DNA from: [Phormidium] sp. LEGE 05292
GTDB lineage: Bacteria > Cyanobacteriota > Cyanobacteriia > Cyanobacteriales > Aerosakkonemataceae
Direction: 5' to 3'
Length of the DNA stretch: 64,000 nt
Assembly (NCBI RefSeq): GCF_015207735.1
Contig: NZ_JADEWG010000016.1
Location: forward strand, 1-64,000
The translations under genes were made by a program, and so were the position numbers. Below, one piece after another: positions 24,755 to 35,994 of the stretch. How positions within the stretch are numbered: the first letter of the stretch is position 1; each line of letters opens with the position of its first letter. The notes below the pieces were generated by a model that did not search any database, had not been told where the DNA came from, and saw only the letters and a list, made by a program, of their open reading frames with translations.

Positions 24755-26227
24755 TCAAAATAGCTCGACTTTCTCAAATTTTTTCTCAGCTTGAGCGCGT
24801 GCTGCTTCTCCACAAGTGCGAGGTGTGGGGAAAATTTTTCCAGGATTGGCTAAATCTTTGGGATTAAAAACTTTTCGTACCCATTGCATAGTTTCTAAAT
24901 CTGTTTCCGTAAACATTTGTGGCATATAACATTTTTTATCTGCACCAATGCCATGTTCGCCGGAAAGACTACCGCCAACTTTTACGCAAAGTTTGAGAAT
25001 ATCTCCTCCCAATTCTTCGACTTTTTCTAATGCTCCCGGTACTGAATTATCATAAAGAACTAATGGATGTAAATTGCCATCTCCGGCATGAAAAACATTA
25101 GCAATTCGATAGCCATATTTATCACTTAATGCTTCAATTTCGCGCAAAATGTAAGGCAATTGAGTGCGGGGAATTACGCCATCTTGGACGTAATAATCAG
25201 GACTCATGTGCCCTGCGGCAGCGAATGCTGCTTTACGACCTTTCCAGAATTTTAATCTCGTTTCTGGGTCGTTTGCTGTGGTCGTGCTACGTGCGCCATT
25301 CTTTTGACAAATTTCGGCAATGCGTTTTTTATTAGTTGCAACTTCCACTTCTAATCCATCTATTTCTACTAATAAAATAGCAGTTGCATCACGAGGATAA
25401 CATCCCGTAGCGACGACATCTTCTACAGCATTAATGCTCAAGTTATCCATAATTTCCATGCCAGCAGGAATAATTCCGGCGCTGATAATATCAGACACCG
25501 TTGCACCGCAGGCTTCTATATTAGTAAAATCTGCTAAAAGTACACAAATTGATTCGGCTGTTTTGAGAATTCTTAAAGTAATTTCTGTGGCAATACCAAG
25601 AGTACCTTCTGAACCAACAAATAAGCCTGTTAAATCATAACCTGGCATTTCGGGAACGAAACTTCCAGTATCAACTATTGAACCGTCGGGAAGGACTAGT
25701 TTTAATCCTAAAACATGGTTGGTTGTGACTCCATATTTTAGGCAATGAACTCCACCAGAATTTTCAGCAACATTGCCACCAATAGAACAAACAATTTGAC
25801 TTGAAGGGTCGGGTGCGTAATAAAATCCTGCGCCGCTGACTGCTTGAGTTACCCAGTTATTAATTACTCCTGGTTGCACGACAACTCGCTGATTTTCTAA
25901 ATCTATTTGTAATATTTTATTCATTAAGGCGGTAACAATTAAGACGCAATTTTCTATTGGTAATGCGCCGCCTGAAAGTCCAGTTCCCGCACCTCTTGCT
26001 ACCCAAGTAATTTGATTTAGATCGCATATTTTGACTAATGCTGCTACTTGTTCGGTGGTGCGTGGTAAGACTACTACTGCTGGTCTTTGGCGATAGCTGG
26101 TGAGTCCATCACATTCATAAGTTAGTAGTTCTTCTCGACGTTGTACTACGTTTTTTTCACCGACAATGGCGGCAAATTGTTTGATAATTGGTTGCCAATT
26201 TATTTGGGGTTTTTCTTGGGTAATCAT
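24755..26227 (-). CDS. glcD: Glycolate dehydrogenase FAD subunit GlcD
   Basis: 490 aa, the length usual for GlcD. An FAD_binding_4 domain includes VARGAGTGLSGGALPIEN and the GGNVAENSGGVHCLKYG loop. A full FAD-oxidase C-terminal domain follows, with VFHAGDGNLHPLVLYD and GEHGIGADK, which carry the conserved metal/substrate histidines of this flavoenzyme group. It oxidises glycolate to glyoxylate in the photorespiratory pathway. D-lactate can be an alternative substrate in this family, and sequence reading cannot separate the two. It is separated from glcE and glcF by the VIT-VWA gene (opposite strand), a Rpn remnant and REP elements, so it is transcribed on its own. Confidence 0.9.
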   Translation of the reverse strand: MITQEKPQINWQPIIKQFAAIVGEKNVVQRREELLTYECDGLTSYRQRPAVVVLPRTTEQVAALVKICDLNQITWVARGAGTGLSGGALPIENCVLIVTALMNKILQIDLENQRVVVQPGVINNWVTQAVSGAGFYYAPDPSSQIVCSIGGNVAENSGGVHCLKYGVTTNHVLGLKLVLPDGSIVDTGSFVPEMPGYDLTGLFVGSEGTLGIATEITLRILKTAESICVLLADFTNIEACGATVSDIISAGIIPAGMEIMDNLSINAVEDVVATGCYPRDATAILLVEIDGLEVEVATNKKRIAEICQKNGARSTTTANDPETRLKFWKGRKAAFAAAGHMSPDYYVQDGVIPRTQLPYILREIEALSDKYGYRIANVFHAGDGNLHPLVLYDNSVPGALEKVEELGGDILKLCVKVGGSLSGEHGIGADKKCYMPQMFTETDLETMQWVRKVFNPKDLANPGKIFPTPRTCGEAARAQAEKKFEKVELF

Positions 26228-26318
26228 CTGGATAAAGTAGTGGTGGATGGATTAAGCTTTAAATAGTCTCAAGAATATTGTGCAAAATTTATGGGAAAAA
26301 GGGAAGTATGACCGAAAT

Positions 26319-28373
26319 TTAACTTCCCGATTTTTTTTGCAGGCGTTTGCGTTTGGCGATCGCTTCTTGATTGGCAGGCCAAATTTGGATAGTTTTATTA
26401 TAAGCTTCGATCGCTTCCGGGAGTTTCTGTTTTTTCTCTAAAATCAGTCCCCGATGATACCAAGCTTCGGCATAATCCGGTTTAATTTGTGTGGCTTTAT
26501 CTAAAGATGCGATCGCTTCATCATCATTATTCAACTTTGCCAAAATTACTCCTCGCTGATACCAAGCTTCAGCATAATCTGATTTAATTTGGATGGCTTT
26601 ATCTAAAGATGCGATCGCTTCATCATATCTTTTCAACTCTCCTAAAATGTAGCCTCTTTTTTGCCAAGCTTCTGCTGATTCGGAATTAATTTCTAAAGCT
26701 TTATTGAAAGAAACAAGTGCTTCTTCATTTTGCTTTAATTCAGCCAGTGTTGACCCATGTTCTATCCAAGCTTCTACATAGTTACTTTCAATTTCTAAGG
26801 CTTTATTTAATGCTATCAATGCTTTTTTAGGCTGTTTAAGTTGATTCAATACTACACCTAATTTATACCAAAATTCGCTATAGTCTGGTTTGATTTCGGT
26901 TGCTTTAGTTAGACATATATAAGCTTCTTGAAATTTTTTTTCTTTAATTCTGATTTCTCCTAAATTATACCAAGCTTCGGCATAATTAGGTTGAATTTCA
27001 ATAGCTTTAATTAAAGATTCTTGTGCCAGTTCATCCCGATTTAATTTTTCTAATGCTAAGCCTCGTTCATACCAAGCTTGAGAATATTCTGATTTAATTT
27101 TTAAAGCTTCCTCATAAGATTTTTGTGCTTCTTCGTACTTCTGCAATTTACTTAATGCTTGACCCCGTTTTACCCAAGCATCGGGATATTTAGTATCAAT
27201 TTGCAATGCTTGATCTAAAATATTAATTGCCTCTTCATAACGCTGCAACTCTATTAAAGTTTTTCCTTGTTCTAGGAGTTTTGCGGCTTGATTATTTGGC
27301 GATACCAATGGGGGTGTAGCAATTGCTTCTGGTGTCGGAGTTGCTGTATTTTGATTTTGCAGATAATTCCAGAGTTTGGCAACACCAAAACTTAAGCCTG
27401 CTGTGAGCAAAATAATCAACAAATAGAAGTATTTTTTGAAATAAGTATGTTTAGTTTCTGCCGACATTAATATTTTTGTGGCATAACCTGTGTAATTGTA
27501 TAATTTATCTATATCGAAAAGTACTTCTTTAACTGATTGATAGCGGTCTCTAAAATGCGATCGCACCATTTTTTCTAAAATTACAGCTAATTCATTACTT
27601 ATTGATGCGTGTTCGCGCCAAATCATCTCCCCAGTTTCTACATTTTCTTCAAACTCGTCTGGCGATACACCTGTTAATAATTGAATCGCCGTTACTCCTA
27701 CAGCATAAATATCGCTATTAAACCTTGGTTTCCCTTTTAATTGTTCGCTTGGCATATACCCAGAGGAACCAATTAAGATAGTGCCTGTCATTTGTTCCCC
27801 AGAATGCAATACCAAGCTTCTGATTTCCTTAACTGCTCCAAAGTCAATTAAAACTATTTTGCCATCTTTCTGTCGCCTAATTAAATTTGAAGGTTTAATA
27901 TCCCGATGAATTACATCTTGTTCATGTACAAAAGCTAAAGTTTTCAAAATATCTTGTAAAAAAGCAATTAATTGAGATTCATTCAACGTTTTACCCGTAA
28001 GTAATTCTTGACCAAAATCTTCTCCTTGAATATATTCCTGAACTAAATAAAATTCTTGGCTTTCCTCAAAATGTGCAAAAAGTTGGGGAATTTGCTCGTG
28101 TTTTCCCAAGCGGTAGAGTACCTGTGCTTCTGTGTCGAACAAACGCCTAACGGTCTGTAAAACCGAGGGATCGGAATCATTGGATTTTAGCTGTTTAACA
28201 ACACACAGAGGTTGACCAGGGAGATCGAGATCTTTGGCCACAAATGTTGTTGAGAACCCCCCGCTTCCTAACTGACGAATAATTTGGTAGCGTCCACGCA
28301 GCGTTTTTCCAAGCATTAGGTTACTGTCATCTAGTAGCACTGGTACTGCTTTCTTACCCTGATTTTGACACAT
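26319..28373 (-). CDS. Serine/threonine protein kinase with C-terminal TPR repeats
   Basis: 684 aa. An N-terminal eukaryotic-type kinase domain (about 28-290) has a glycine loop LGSGGFSTTF, VVKQLK with lysine K60, the catalytic loop HRDIKPSN (D158) and DFG at 177-179, so all catalytic residues are present. A single membrane helix lies at about 315-334. Residues 363-680 form about nine TPR units on the far side of the membrane (for example YAEAWYNLGEIRIKEKKFQE). Cyanobacterial kinases of this layout probably sense or bind partners through the TPR part. The upstream ATG (MCQNQGKK) was kept; MLGKTLRGRYQ at residue 20 is an alternative start. Confidence 0.92.
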   Translation of the reverse strand: MCQNQGKKAVPVLLDDSNLMLGKTLRGRYQIIRQLGSGGFSTTFVAKDLDLPGQPLCVVKQLKSNDSDPSVLQTVRRLFDTEAQVLYRLGKHEQIPQLFAHFEESQEFYLVQEYIQGEDFGQELLTGKTLNESQLIAFLQDILKTLAFVHEQDVIHRDIKPSNLIRRQKDGKIVLIDFGAVKEIRSLVLHSGEQMTGTILIGSSGYMPSEQLKGKPRFNSDIYAVGVTAIQLLTGVSPDEFEENVETGEMIWREHASISNELAVILEKMVRSHFRDRYQSVKEVLFDIDKLYNYTGYATKILMSAETKHTYFKKYFYLLIILLTAGLSFGVAKLWNYLQNQNTATPTPEAIATPPLVSPNNQAAKLLEQGKTLIELQRYEEAINILDQALQIDTKYPDAWVKRGQALSKLQKYEEAQKSYEEALKIKSEYSQAWYERGLALEKLNRDELAQESLIKAIEIQPNYAEAWYNLGEIRIKEKKFQEAYICLTKATEIKPDYSEFWYKLGVVLNQLKQPKKALIALNKALEIESNYVEAWIEHGSTLAELKQNEEALVSFNKALEINSESAEAWQKRGYILGELKRYDEAIASLDKAIQIKSDYAEAWYQRGVILAKLNNDDEAIASLDKATQIKPDYAEAWYHRGLILEKKQKLPEAIEAYNKTIQIWPANQEAIAKRKRLQKKSGS

Positions 28374-28596
28374 AGCGACACGATCTTCAGCGCCACTCTC
28401 TGAAAGGAAATTTTTTGGCTGGTAGTGAGGTCAGACTCATCTATGAAAACACATCTAGATCAAGATTCTCGCTTAACTTCGATTTTTTTCTAAACAAGAA
28501 TTGAACACCACAGAAATTTCTCCCTGCGTACAGTCGAGCAGATGTTGCACTTAACTAGATGGAGCAATATTAATGCTACTGCTTGTTGGTCTAATT

Positions 28597-29292
28597 TTAT
28601 GAAATGGTACTTATTCTCGGAGTATTAAAATTAGCTGCTTGTACAGAATTTTCTGGTACGGGAAGTTCAATATCATCATGTATTGCTTGAATGTTACATC
28701 TTTCCATACTGTAAACAAAAACCCCTCCAGTTTCAATTTTATAAACCCAACCGTAAATGTTCAGTTCGCCTCTGTGAAGTTTGGAATGGATCACTGGATA
28801 GGTGCGTAAATTTTCTATTTGAGTGAAAACATTTTCCTCAATAGTAGCATCCAAAAGTTCCTTACCTTCGTAGTTCTGATAATTTTCTTTAATCAACCTC
28901 CGAGTAGCTTCAGCGTGTTTTAACCAATCATAAACTAATGGCATTTCTTCAGTTAGTTTGCCTATTTGCAGTAACCCTTTCATGGCTCCACAATTAGAAT
29001 GACCGCAGATGATAATTTGTTTAACTCCTAAAGCTACTACCGCATATTCTATGGCTGCTCCTTCCCCACCATTAGCTGCACCATAAGGGGGAATAATGTT
29101 ACCTGCATTTCTAATAATAAATAACTCACCTGGCTCGGTTTGAGTCAGCAAATTTGGATCGATGCGAGAGTCAGAGCAGGTAATAAATAATGCTCTTGGA
29201 CGTTGTTCTTCTGAGAGTTTCTCGAATAATTCTCGATGGCTGGTGAAGTAGTTAGATTGAAATTCTTGCAAACCTCTAATTAGTTTCCGCAT
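28597..29292 (-). CDS. Beta-class carbonic anhydrase
   Basis: 231 aa. Zinc-dependent interconversion of CO2 and bicarbonate. The zinc ligands and catalytic residues are visible: CSDSR with C39, D41 and R43, then GHSNC with H98 and C101, in the spacing of the plant/cyanobacterial beta family. GELFIIRNAGN supplies the conserved core strand. It could be the carboxysomal enzyme (CcaA/IcfA) or a cytoplasmic or periplasmic relative. No signal peptide is visible and no carboxysome genes are near. It lacks the long C-terminal extension of CcaA. It lies alone between the kinase and the TPR/GT41 gene, both on the same strand. Confidence 0.9.
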   Translation of the reverse strand: MRKLIRGLQEFQSNYFTSHRELFEKLSEEQRPRALFITCSDSRIDPNLLTQTEPGELFIIRNAGNIIPPYGAANGGEGAAIEYAVVALGVKQIIICGHSNCGAMKGLLQIGKLTEEMPLVYDWLKHAEATRRLIKENYQNYEGKELLDATIEENVFTQIENLRTYPVIHSKLHRGELNIYGWVYKIETGGVFVYSMERCNIQAIHDDIELPVPENSVQAANFNTPRISTIS

Positions 29293-29342
29293 TGGAAAAA
29301 TTTTATTTTTTATTGCTAAAGTTTATTAACTTTATAATATAC

Positions 29343-31607
29343 CTAATTTTTGCCGATCTGAACAGTATTCTGTTGTACAACTTGAGCATAAAAATTTTCC
29401 AATGCTTGAACACAAACTTTGTCATCAAAAAGGAGATTGTGATTAGTTTTAATTTTTTCAGCTACCTCTTGTCGCCACTGATTATTCAAACCTAGATGGA
29501 CAGCAATTTCGATGTATTCTGCATCTGTTTTGGCGATCGTCTCCGTAACTCCAATCATTTTTAAAAAGCTATCCGCATGACGACCCCGCATAAATTCACC
29601 AGGCTGGGTGACAATTGGTAAGTTGCAGGCGATCGCTTCTAAAGAAGTATTTCCCCCCGACCAACCTATAGTGTCTAAAAAAACATCCGAAAGTAAATTT
29701 ATCATTAAATAATCCGGTCGAGTCGGAATATTAAGAAATAGACAATAATCTTCATAATGTAAATTTAATTGAGCAAAAGCACGTTCCAGCCGTTTTTTCA
29801 GCAATTCACCTCGGAGAAAAATAAACTTAGCTTGCGGGACACGACGAGCAATTTCTGCGAAAATATAATCGTGTTGTGGCAAATATTTAAAAGGTGCTTG
29901 ACAACATAAATATAATACATCACGCTCGGATAATCCAAAATCTGTCCGGCTTTTTGTCAGTGCTGGAATATCTCTAGGTTTTGGATATGATACGCCAATA
30001 TTTGGTAACAAAATTAGATTTTCTGAATAATGAGCTTGAGCATTTTCTGGTTCCATCAATTGACTAGATAAAAAATAGTCAATTGTCGGTATTCCCGAAG
30101 TAACAGGATGTCCCCAAGCTGTACATTGCACAGGTGCTAAACGCAAACCAGCCATAGTAACTGTTTGCGAGTCCATACCAATTTCTGGAAATACCAAAAT
30201 ATGTAATCGATCGGCTATTACCTGTTGACAAACTGCTGTAAAATCACCCGGTATATGATGAAATTTATTGCTATAATCATAAAATTGCTTAGTTACATAA
30301 TCAGGATCGTTTCCTGTATAGTAACAGTAAATTTCAAACTTTTCTTTGTCACAATTTTTCAACCAACCAGTTAACCATAAAGTCCCACTATAAGAGTGGA
30401 GATAATTGGAAACATAACCAACGCGAATTTTATTGCTTTCTTTCAGTGGTGGCATTACTAAAGGTTGCACCCACTGGGGATAATTCGCTGCTACAATTCG
30501 ATGTATTAAATCTCCCCACTGACGCTGCAAATCTAAAACATTTAATCCTTGATGCCCTAGATAAAAGGTAGTATTGCAAGTAAAATTATTCAAAGTATTC
30601 TGTTTATCTTCTGTATTTTCTAAGGTGGTTTCTTGAATTAAACTTTCTAGTCCTTGAACAAAATTTTGCCGATAATACTTAATTTCATCTTCTGTATCGT
30701 AGACTAAAGGTAACATCAATTTACTAAGAATTTTGAAAGTATAATTTTCTGGTAAAAGCCGAGAAGCAGCTGATGCACAAGCAACTGCTTCTTGAGTTTT
30801 TCCTTGAGTTTGCAAGTATGTAATTAGGGCAAAATGTAGTTGATCTGCTGTAGGATAAAGCCGAATTCCTTCTTGGAGTGTATGAATAACTTCTGTAGTA
30901 CGATCGAGACTTTTATAACATTCACTAATAGGCAGATAAACGCTTGCATCTCTAGTTCGAGTGGCTAAAAATTGTTGATATTTGGCGATCGCTTCTTCAA
31001 ACTTTCCTTCTTGGTAAAGCTTGTTAGCAGTTTCTCGAATATAAGCTGGACTATTTTGCAAATTTACGGCTATTTCCAAGTTATATAAAATATCGGGATT
31101 TTCAGGATTAAAATTTAATGCAGTTTGATATACTTCAATAGCTGAGTCAATTTGATTCTGTTGGACTAACAAATTTCCTAAATTTATATAACTGCCAAAA
31201 TGTTCAGGATTAACAGCTATTGATTGACGAAAAACTGCTTCTGCTTCGGGAATTTTTCCGGTTTGTAAAAGGAGATTTCCTAAGTTATTGTAAGCGTCAG
31301 TTAGGGTGGGATCGATCGCGATCGCATCTTGGTAAACTGCGATCGCTTCAGTAATATTATTTGTTTGTTCTAAACAATAACCGAGAACATAATAGGTTTG
31401 GGAATTTGCCGGATCTAGTTGTAGAGATTTTGCGATCGCTTCTTGTGCTTGTGGGTAATTTTGGGTTTGATAATAAAGTATCCCTAAGTTTAGCCAAGCT
31501 TCAGTATGGTCGCTATTTAATTCTAAATATTCTCTATACTTTGACTCAGCTGCGGTAAATTGCTGTTGCTGATGTAAGTTTAAGGCTTCTTGATAAATGC
31601 TATCCAC
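29343..31607 (-). CDS. TPR protein with GT41 (SPINDLY/O-GlcNAc transferase-like) domain
   Basis: 754 aa, a paralogue of the 4527-6752 protein. It starts MDSIYQEALNLHQQQQF and has six or more TPR units in the first 250 residues (YREYLELNSDHTEAWLNLG and so on). The C-terminal GT41 region carries IRVGYVSNYLHSYSGTLW, LRLAPVQCTAWGHPVTSG followed by IDYFLSSQ, and SDVFLDTIGWSGGNTSLEA...LPIVTQPGEFMRGRH, the last expected to bind the nucleotide sugar. It is probably a cytoplasmic glycosyltransferase acting on proteins. Unlike its paralogue, it has a start not built from a dispersed repeat. Confidence 0.85.
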   Translation of the reverse strand: MDSIYQEALNLHQQQQFTAAESKYREYLELNSDHTEAWLNLGILYYQTQNYPQAQEAIAKSLQLDPANSQTYYVLGYCLEQTNNITEAIAVYQDAIAIDPTLTDAYNNLGNLLLQTGKIPEAEAVFRQSIAVNPEHFGSYINLGNLLVQQNQIDSAIEVYQTALNFNPENPDILYNLEIAVNLQNSPAYIRETANKLYQEGKFEEAIAKYQQFLATRTRDASVYLPISECYKSLDRTTEVIHTLQEGIRLYPTADQLHFALITYLQTQGKTQEAVACASAASRLLPENYTFKILSKLMLPLVYDTEDEIKYYRQNFVQGLESLIQETTLENTEDKQNTLNNFTCNTTFYLGHQGLNVLDLQRQWGDLIHRIVAANYPQWVQPLVMPPLKESNKIRVGYVSNYLHSYSGTLWLTGWLKNCDKEKFEIYCYYTGNDPDYVTKQFYDYSNKFHHIPGDFTAVCQQVIADRLHILVFPEIGMDSQTVTMAGLRLAPVQCTAWGHPVTSGIPTIDYFLSSQLMEPENAQAHYSENLILLPNIGVSYPKPRDIPALTKSRTDFGLSERDVLYLCCQAPFKYLPQHDYIFAEIARRVPQAKFIFLRGELLKKRLERAFAQLNLHYEDYCLFLNIPTRPDYLMINLLSDVFLDTIGWSGGNTSLEAIACNLPIVTQPGEFMRGRHADSFLKMIGVTETIAKTDAEYIEIAVHLGLNNQWRQEVAEKIKTNHNLLFDDKVCVQALENFYAQVVQQNTVQIGKN

Positions 31608-31690
31608 GATATTTACTCTTGGGTTTAGGTATTTAAATTTTACATATTATTATGCCCAATATTTCGGATGAGTAACAGAGGAAATTTTTT

Positions 31691-31866
31691 GAACCACTCC
31701 AGGTGCAGAGAACACAGAGGAAGAGGAAGGAGGAAAGCCAAACTTTGTCAGTTAGATCCCCCCTAACCCCCCTTAATAAGGGGGGAACAAAATTCAAACT
31801 AACTCTGATTAACCAGAGAAAAACCAAATTCAAAGTCCCCCTTACCAAGGGGGATTTAGGGGGATC
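31691..31866. repeat. Purine-rich repeat plus GATCCCCC palindromic repeat
   Basis: Within the 278-bp gap before miaA, 31691-31733 is a copy of the AACCACTCC...GCAGAGAACACAGAGG repeat. About 31756-31866 is a full GATCCCCCC...GGGGGATC copy with two C/G hairpins. No gene is seen in this gap. Confidence 0.7.
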
Positions 31867-31885
31867 AAAATGCTTAACTTCACAG

Positions 31886-32803
31886 TTATTTAATTTTAAT
31901 AAACTCCTGTATTCGCTGCCAAACCTTTTCTAATAAATCAGAATTATCCGCATTAAACCATTCAATTTCAGGATAAGCTTTAAACCAAGTGCGTTGACGT
32001 TTAGCGAATTGTCTCGTATGCAAAACGATTAATTCTTTCGCTTGTTCCAAGCTAATTTCCCCAGCTAAATATTGCTTAATTTCGGCATATCCTAAAGTAT
32101 TCAACAAAGGCAAATCTGCACCATATTTTTCACAGAGGCTTTTGACTTCTGCTACCAAACCATCAGCGAGCATTTTTTCGGTACGTCGCGCAATCCGTTT
32201 TTGCAAATTTTCAACATTGCAATCTAAACCTATCTGCAAAATTGGATAACTTGGTGGGTTTTCTCCTTGTTGTTCGGAAATTGGTTTGCCAGTGACATAA
32301 AATACTTCTAATGCTCTTAAAGTTCTCACTAAATCGTTAGCGTGAATTTTTTCGGCAGCCGCACGATCGACTTGTTGCAGAAAAGCGTAAAGTTGAATTT
32401 GTCCGAGGTTTTCTAATTGCGATCGCAAATCCAACTGCGGCGCAACACGCGGAATTTTCAAACCCTGCACCACAGAACGAATATATAAACCCGTACCACC
32501 AACTAACAATGGCACACTTCCTTCTTCTTGCAATTGACTAATTAATGCTTGAGCTTGTTCTTGATAATCCGCCACCGTTAATGTCACCCAAGGGTGACAA
32601 AAATCTATTAAATAATGTCGTACCAATTTCTGCTCAAACAAAGAAGGTTTCGCCGTACCAATATCAAAATCGCGGTACACTTGACGAGAGTCTGCACTTA
32701 TAATTGCTGAATTCAGCCGTTGCGCCACAGCCAAAGCTAGCCCCGATTTTCCCGTCGCCGTTGCGCCACAAATAGTAATTAATGCTGGTTGGTAATCAAT
32801 CAT
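31886..32803 (-). CDS. miaA: tRNA dimethylallyltransferase MiaA
   Basis: 305 aa. Transfers a dimethylallyl group to A37 of tRNAs that read codons starting with U. The P-loop GATATGKSGLALA near the N terminus is followed by the tRNA/substrate segment ISADSRQVYRDFDIGTAKPS, the DFCHP...VADY segment and VGGTGLYIRSV. The C-terminal end has the RQFAKRQRTWFKAYPEIEWFN motif (here split as in the family). The length is normal for cyanobacteria. It is divergent from gyrB, with a 187-bp shared upstream region that includes an ATCTAAAATCTAAAATCT-type heptamer repeat beginning at its start codon. Confidence 0.95.
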   Translation of the reverse strand: MIDYQPALITICGATATGKSGLALAVAQRLNSAIISADSRQVYRDFDIGTAKPSLFEQKLVRHYLIDFCHPWVTLTVADYQEQAQALISQLQEEGSVPLLVGGTGLYIRSVVQGLKIPRVAPQLDLRSQLENLGQIQLYAFLQQVDRAAAEKIHANDLVRTLRALEVFYVTGKPISEQQGENPPSYPILQIGLDCNVENLQKRIARRTEKMLADGLVAEVKSLCEKYGADLPLLNTLGYAEIKQYLAGEISLEQAKELIVLHTRQFAKRQRTWFKAYPEIEWFNADNSDLLEKVWQRIQEFIKIK

Positions 32804-32826
32804 TAGATTTTAGATTTTAGATTTAA
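32803..32826. repeat. Short tandem heptamer repeat (TAGATTT type)
   Basis: ATTAGATTTTAGATTTTAGA and following bases: three units of a 7-bp repeat, of the STRR kind common in cyanobacteria. A shorter copy in the opposite sense lies near 38772. Confidence 0.5.
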
Positions 32827-32870
32827 TTTCCTCTGCCAAGCAGTTCCTTAGAAAGGAGTCAATCCCCTAA

Positions 32871-34927
<2,057 letters not shown>

Positions 34928-34928
<1 letters not shown>

Positions 34929-35046
34929 ATCCCCCCTGGAGCCCCCCTTATTAAGGGGGGAACCAAAGGAAGCTACGCTATTAACATCACGGGGGCAACC
35001 GGATTGATTCAAAGTCCCCCTTTTTAAGGGGGATAATGGGGGATCA
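34928..35046. repeat. GATCCCCC palindromic repeat after gyrB
   Basis: Begins at the last base of the gyrB stop codon. It has outer GATCCCCCC...GGGGGATC ends, with CCCCCCTTATTAAGGGGGG and CCCCCTTTTTAAGGGGG hairpins inside. It may serve as the 3' end of the gyrB transcript. Confidence 0.7.
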
Positions 35047-35124
35047 AAAGTTAATTCCAGGGAAAGGTTTACAACATAGTAACCTTGATTCTGCTACGTT
35101 AACAAACCGACACAGTAAACCAAA

Positions 35125-35706
35125 ATGAACAGTGTCACTTTAAATTTATCTCATGTCGTGAAACTGACTGATGAAAAGTTTGCTGAATTAGCGGCAGCAA
35201 ATGACAATTTACGATTGGAATTGACAGCTAAAGGAGAATTAATTATTATGCCGCCAACGGGGGGAGAAACGGGAAATCGCAATTTTGAGATTTACATTGA
35301 TTTGGGTATTTGGAATCGCCAAACTCGATTAGGAAAAGCTTTTGATTCTTCCACAGGTTTTCGCTTACCAAATGGCGCGACTCGTTCTCCTGATGTGGCA
35401 TGGATTAGAATTGAGCGATGGGAAGCTCTGACAACAGATCAAAGAAAGAAATTTTTGCCAATCTGTCCTGATTTTGTGGTGGAATTGGTGTCGGAGACGG
35501 ATGATTTGGCAGATGTGCGTCTGAAGATGCAGGAATATTTAGAAAATAGGTTACTTTTGGGTTGGTTGATTAATCCGAAAAGTCGGACGGTAGAAGTTTT
35601 TCGGGCGAATCGAGAAGTGGAAAGGTTAGAGGGAGTTGTGAGTTTATCGGGTGAGGATGTGTTACCGGGATTTGTGTTGAACTTACAACCAATTTGGGAT
35701 AACTAA
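35125..35706 (+). CDS. Uma2-family (DUF820) PD-(D/E)XK nuclease-like protein
   Basis: 193 aa. It matches the Uma2/DUF820 group, which is highly multiplied in cyanobacteria. Features are LELTAKGELIIMPPTGGETG at the N terminus, then the restriction-endonuclease fold with SPDVAWIRIERW (Asp) and PDFVVELVSETDDLADVRLKMQEYL (Glu and the lysine further on), and GWLINPKSRTVEVF. All core acidic residues expected of the fold appear present. The biological role is unknown; mobile-element-associated or defence functions have been suggested. It starts with its own ATG after a repeat and stands alone. Confidence 0.88.
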   Translation: MNSVTLNLSHVVKLTDEKFAELAAANDNLRLELTAKGELIIMPPTGGETGNRNFEIYIDLGIWNRQTRLGKAFDSSTGFRLPNGATRSPDVAWIRIERWEALTTDQRKKFLPICPDFVVELVSETDDLADVRLKMQEYLENRLLLGWLINPKSRTVEVFRANREVERLEGVVSLSGEDVLPGFVLNLQPIWDN

Positions 35707-35775
35707 ATTCATCTGTGTTCATTTGAGGTGAAAAATAAATTTATTCAGTAAAAAGTAGTTAAATTTACAAACTAT

Positions 35776-35961
35776 TTGGATACTCTTTTTGCATACTCTA
35801 TACAACTGGCAGTGTGGAAAGCGCGAAAGCGAGCTGATGTCATTTACGATCGCAAAGATCCCGCAATCACGCGCCAGTGGTACAAGTCTTTACAGCAAGA
35901 ACCCAAAAGTAATGTTATCAATGCTCTAACTCGAACTATCCTCGCTGGTTCTTTTCGTTAA
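35776..35961 (+). CDS. Unrecognised short ORF or gene fragment
   Basis: 61 codons from a TTG, ending RTILAGSFR just before the Rieske gene. The composition (KARKRADVIYDRKDPAIT) looks like real protein sequence and the base use resembles the downstream operon. However, there is no ATG, no ribosome-binding site and no domain I recognise. It could be the 3' remnant of a gene lost from the front of the Rieske/guanine deaminase operon, or chance. Confidence 0.25.
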   Translation: MDTLFAYSIQLAVWKARKRADVIYDRKDPAITRQWYKSLQQEPKSNVINALTRTILAGSFR

Positions 35962-35994
35962 TAGACAGTAACTTTATTTATTTGCGACAATCCT

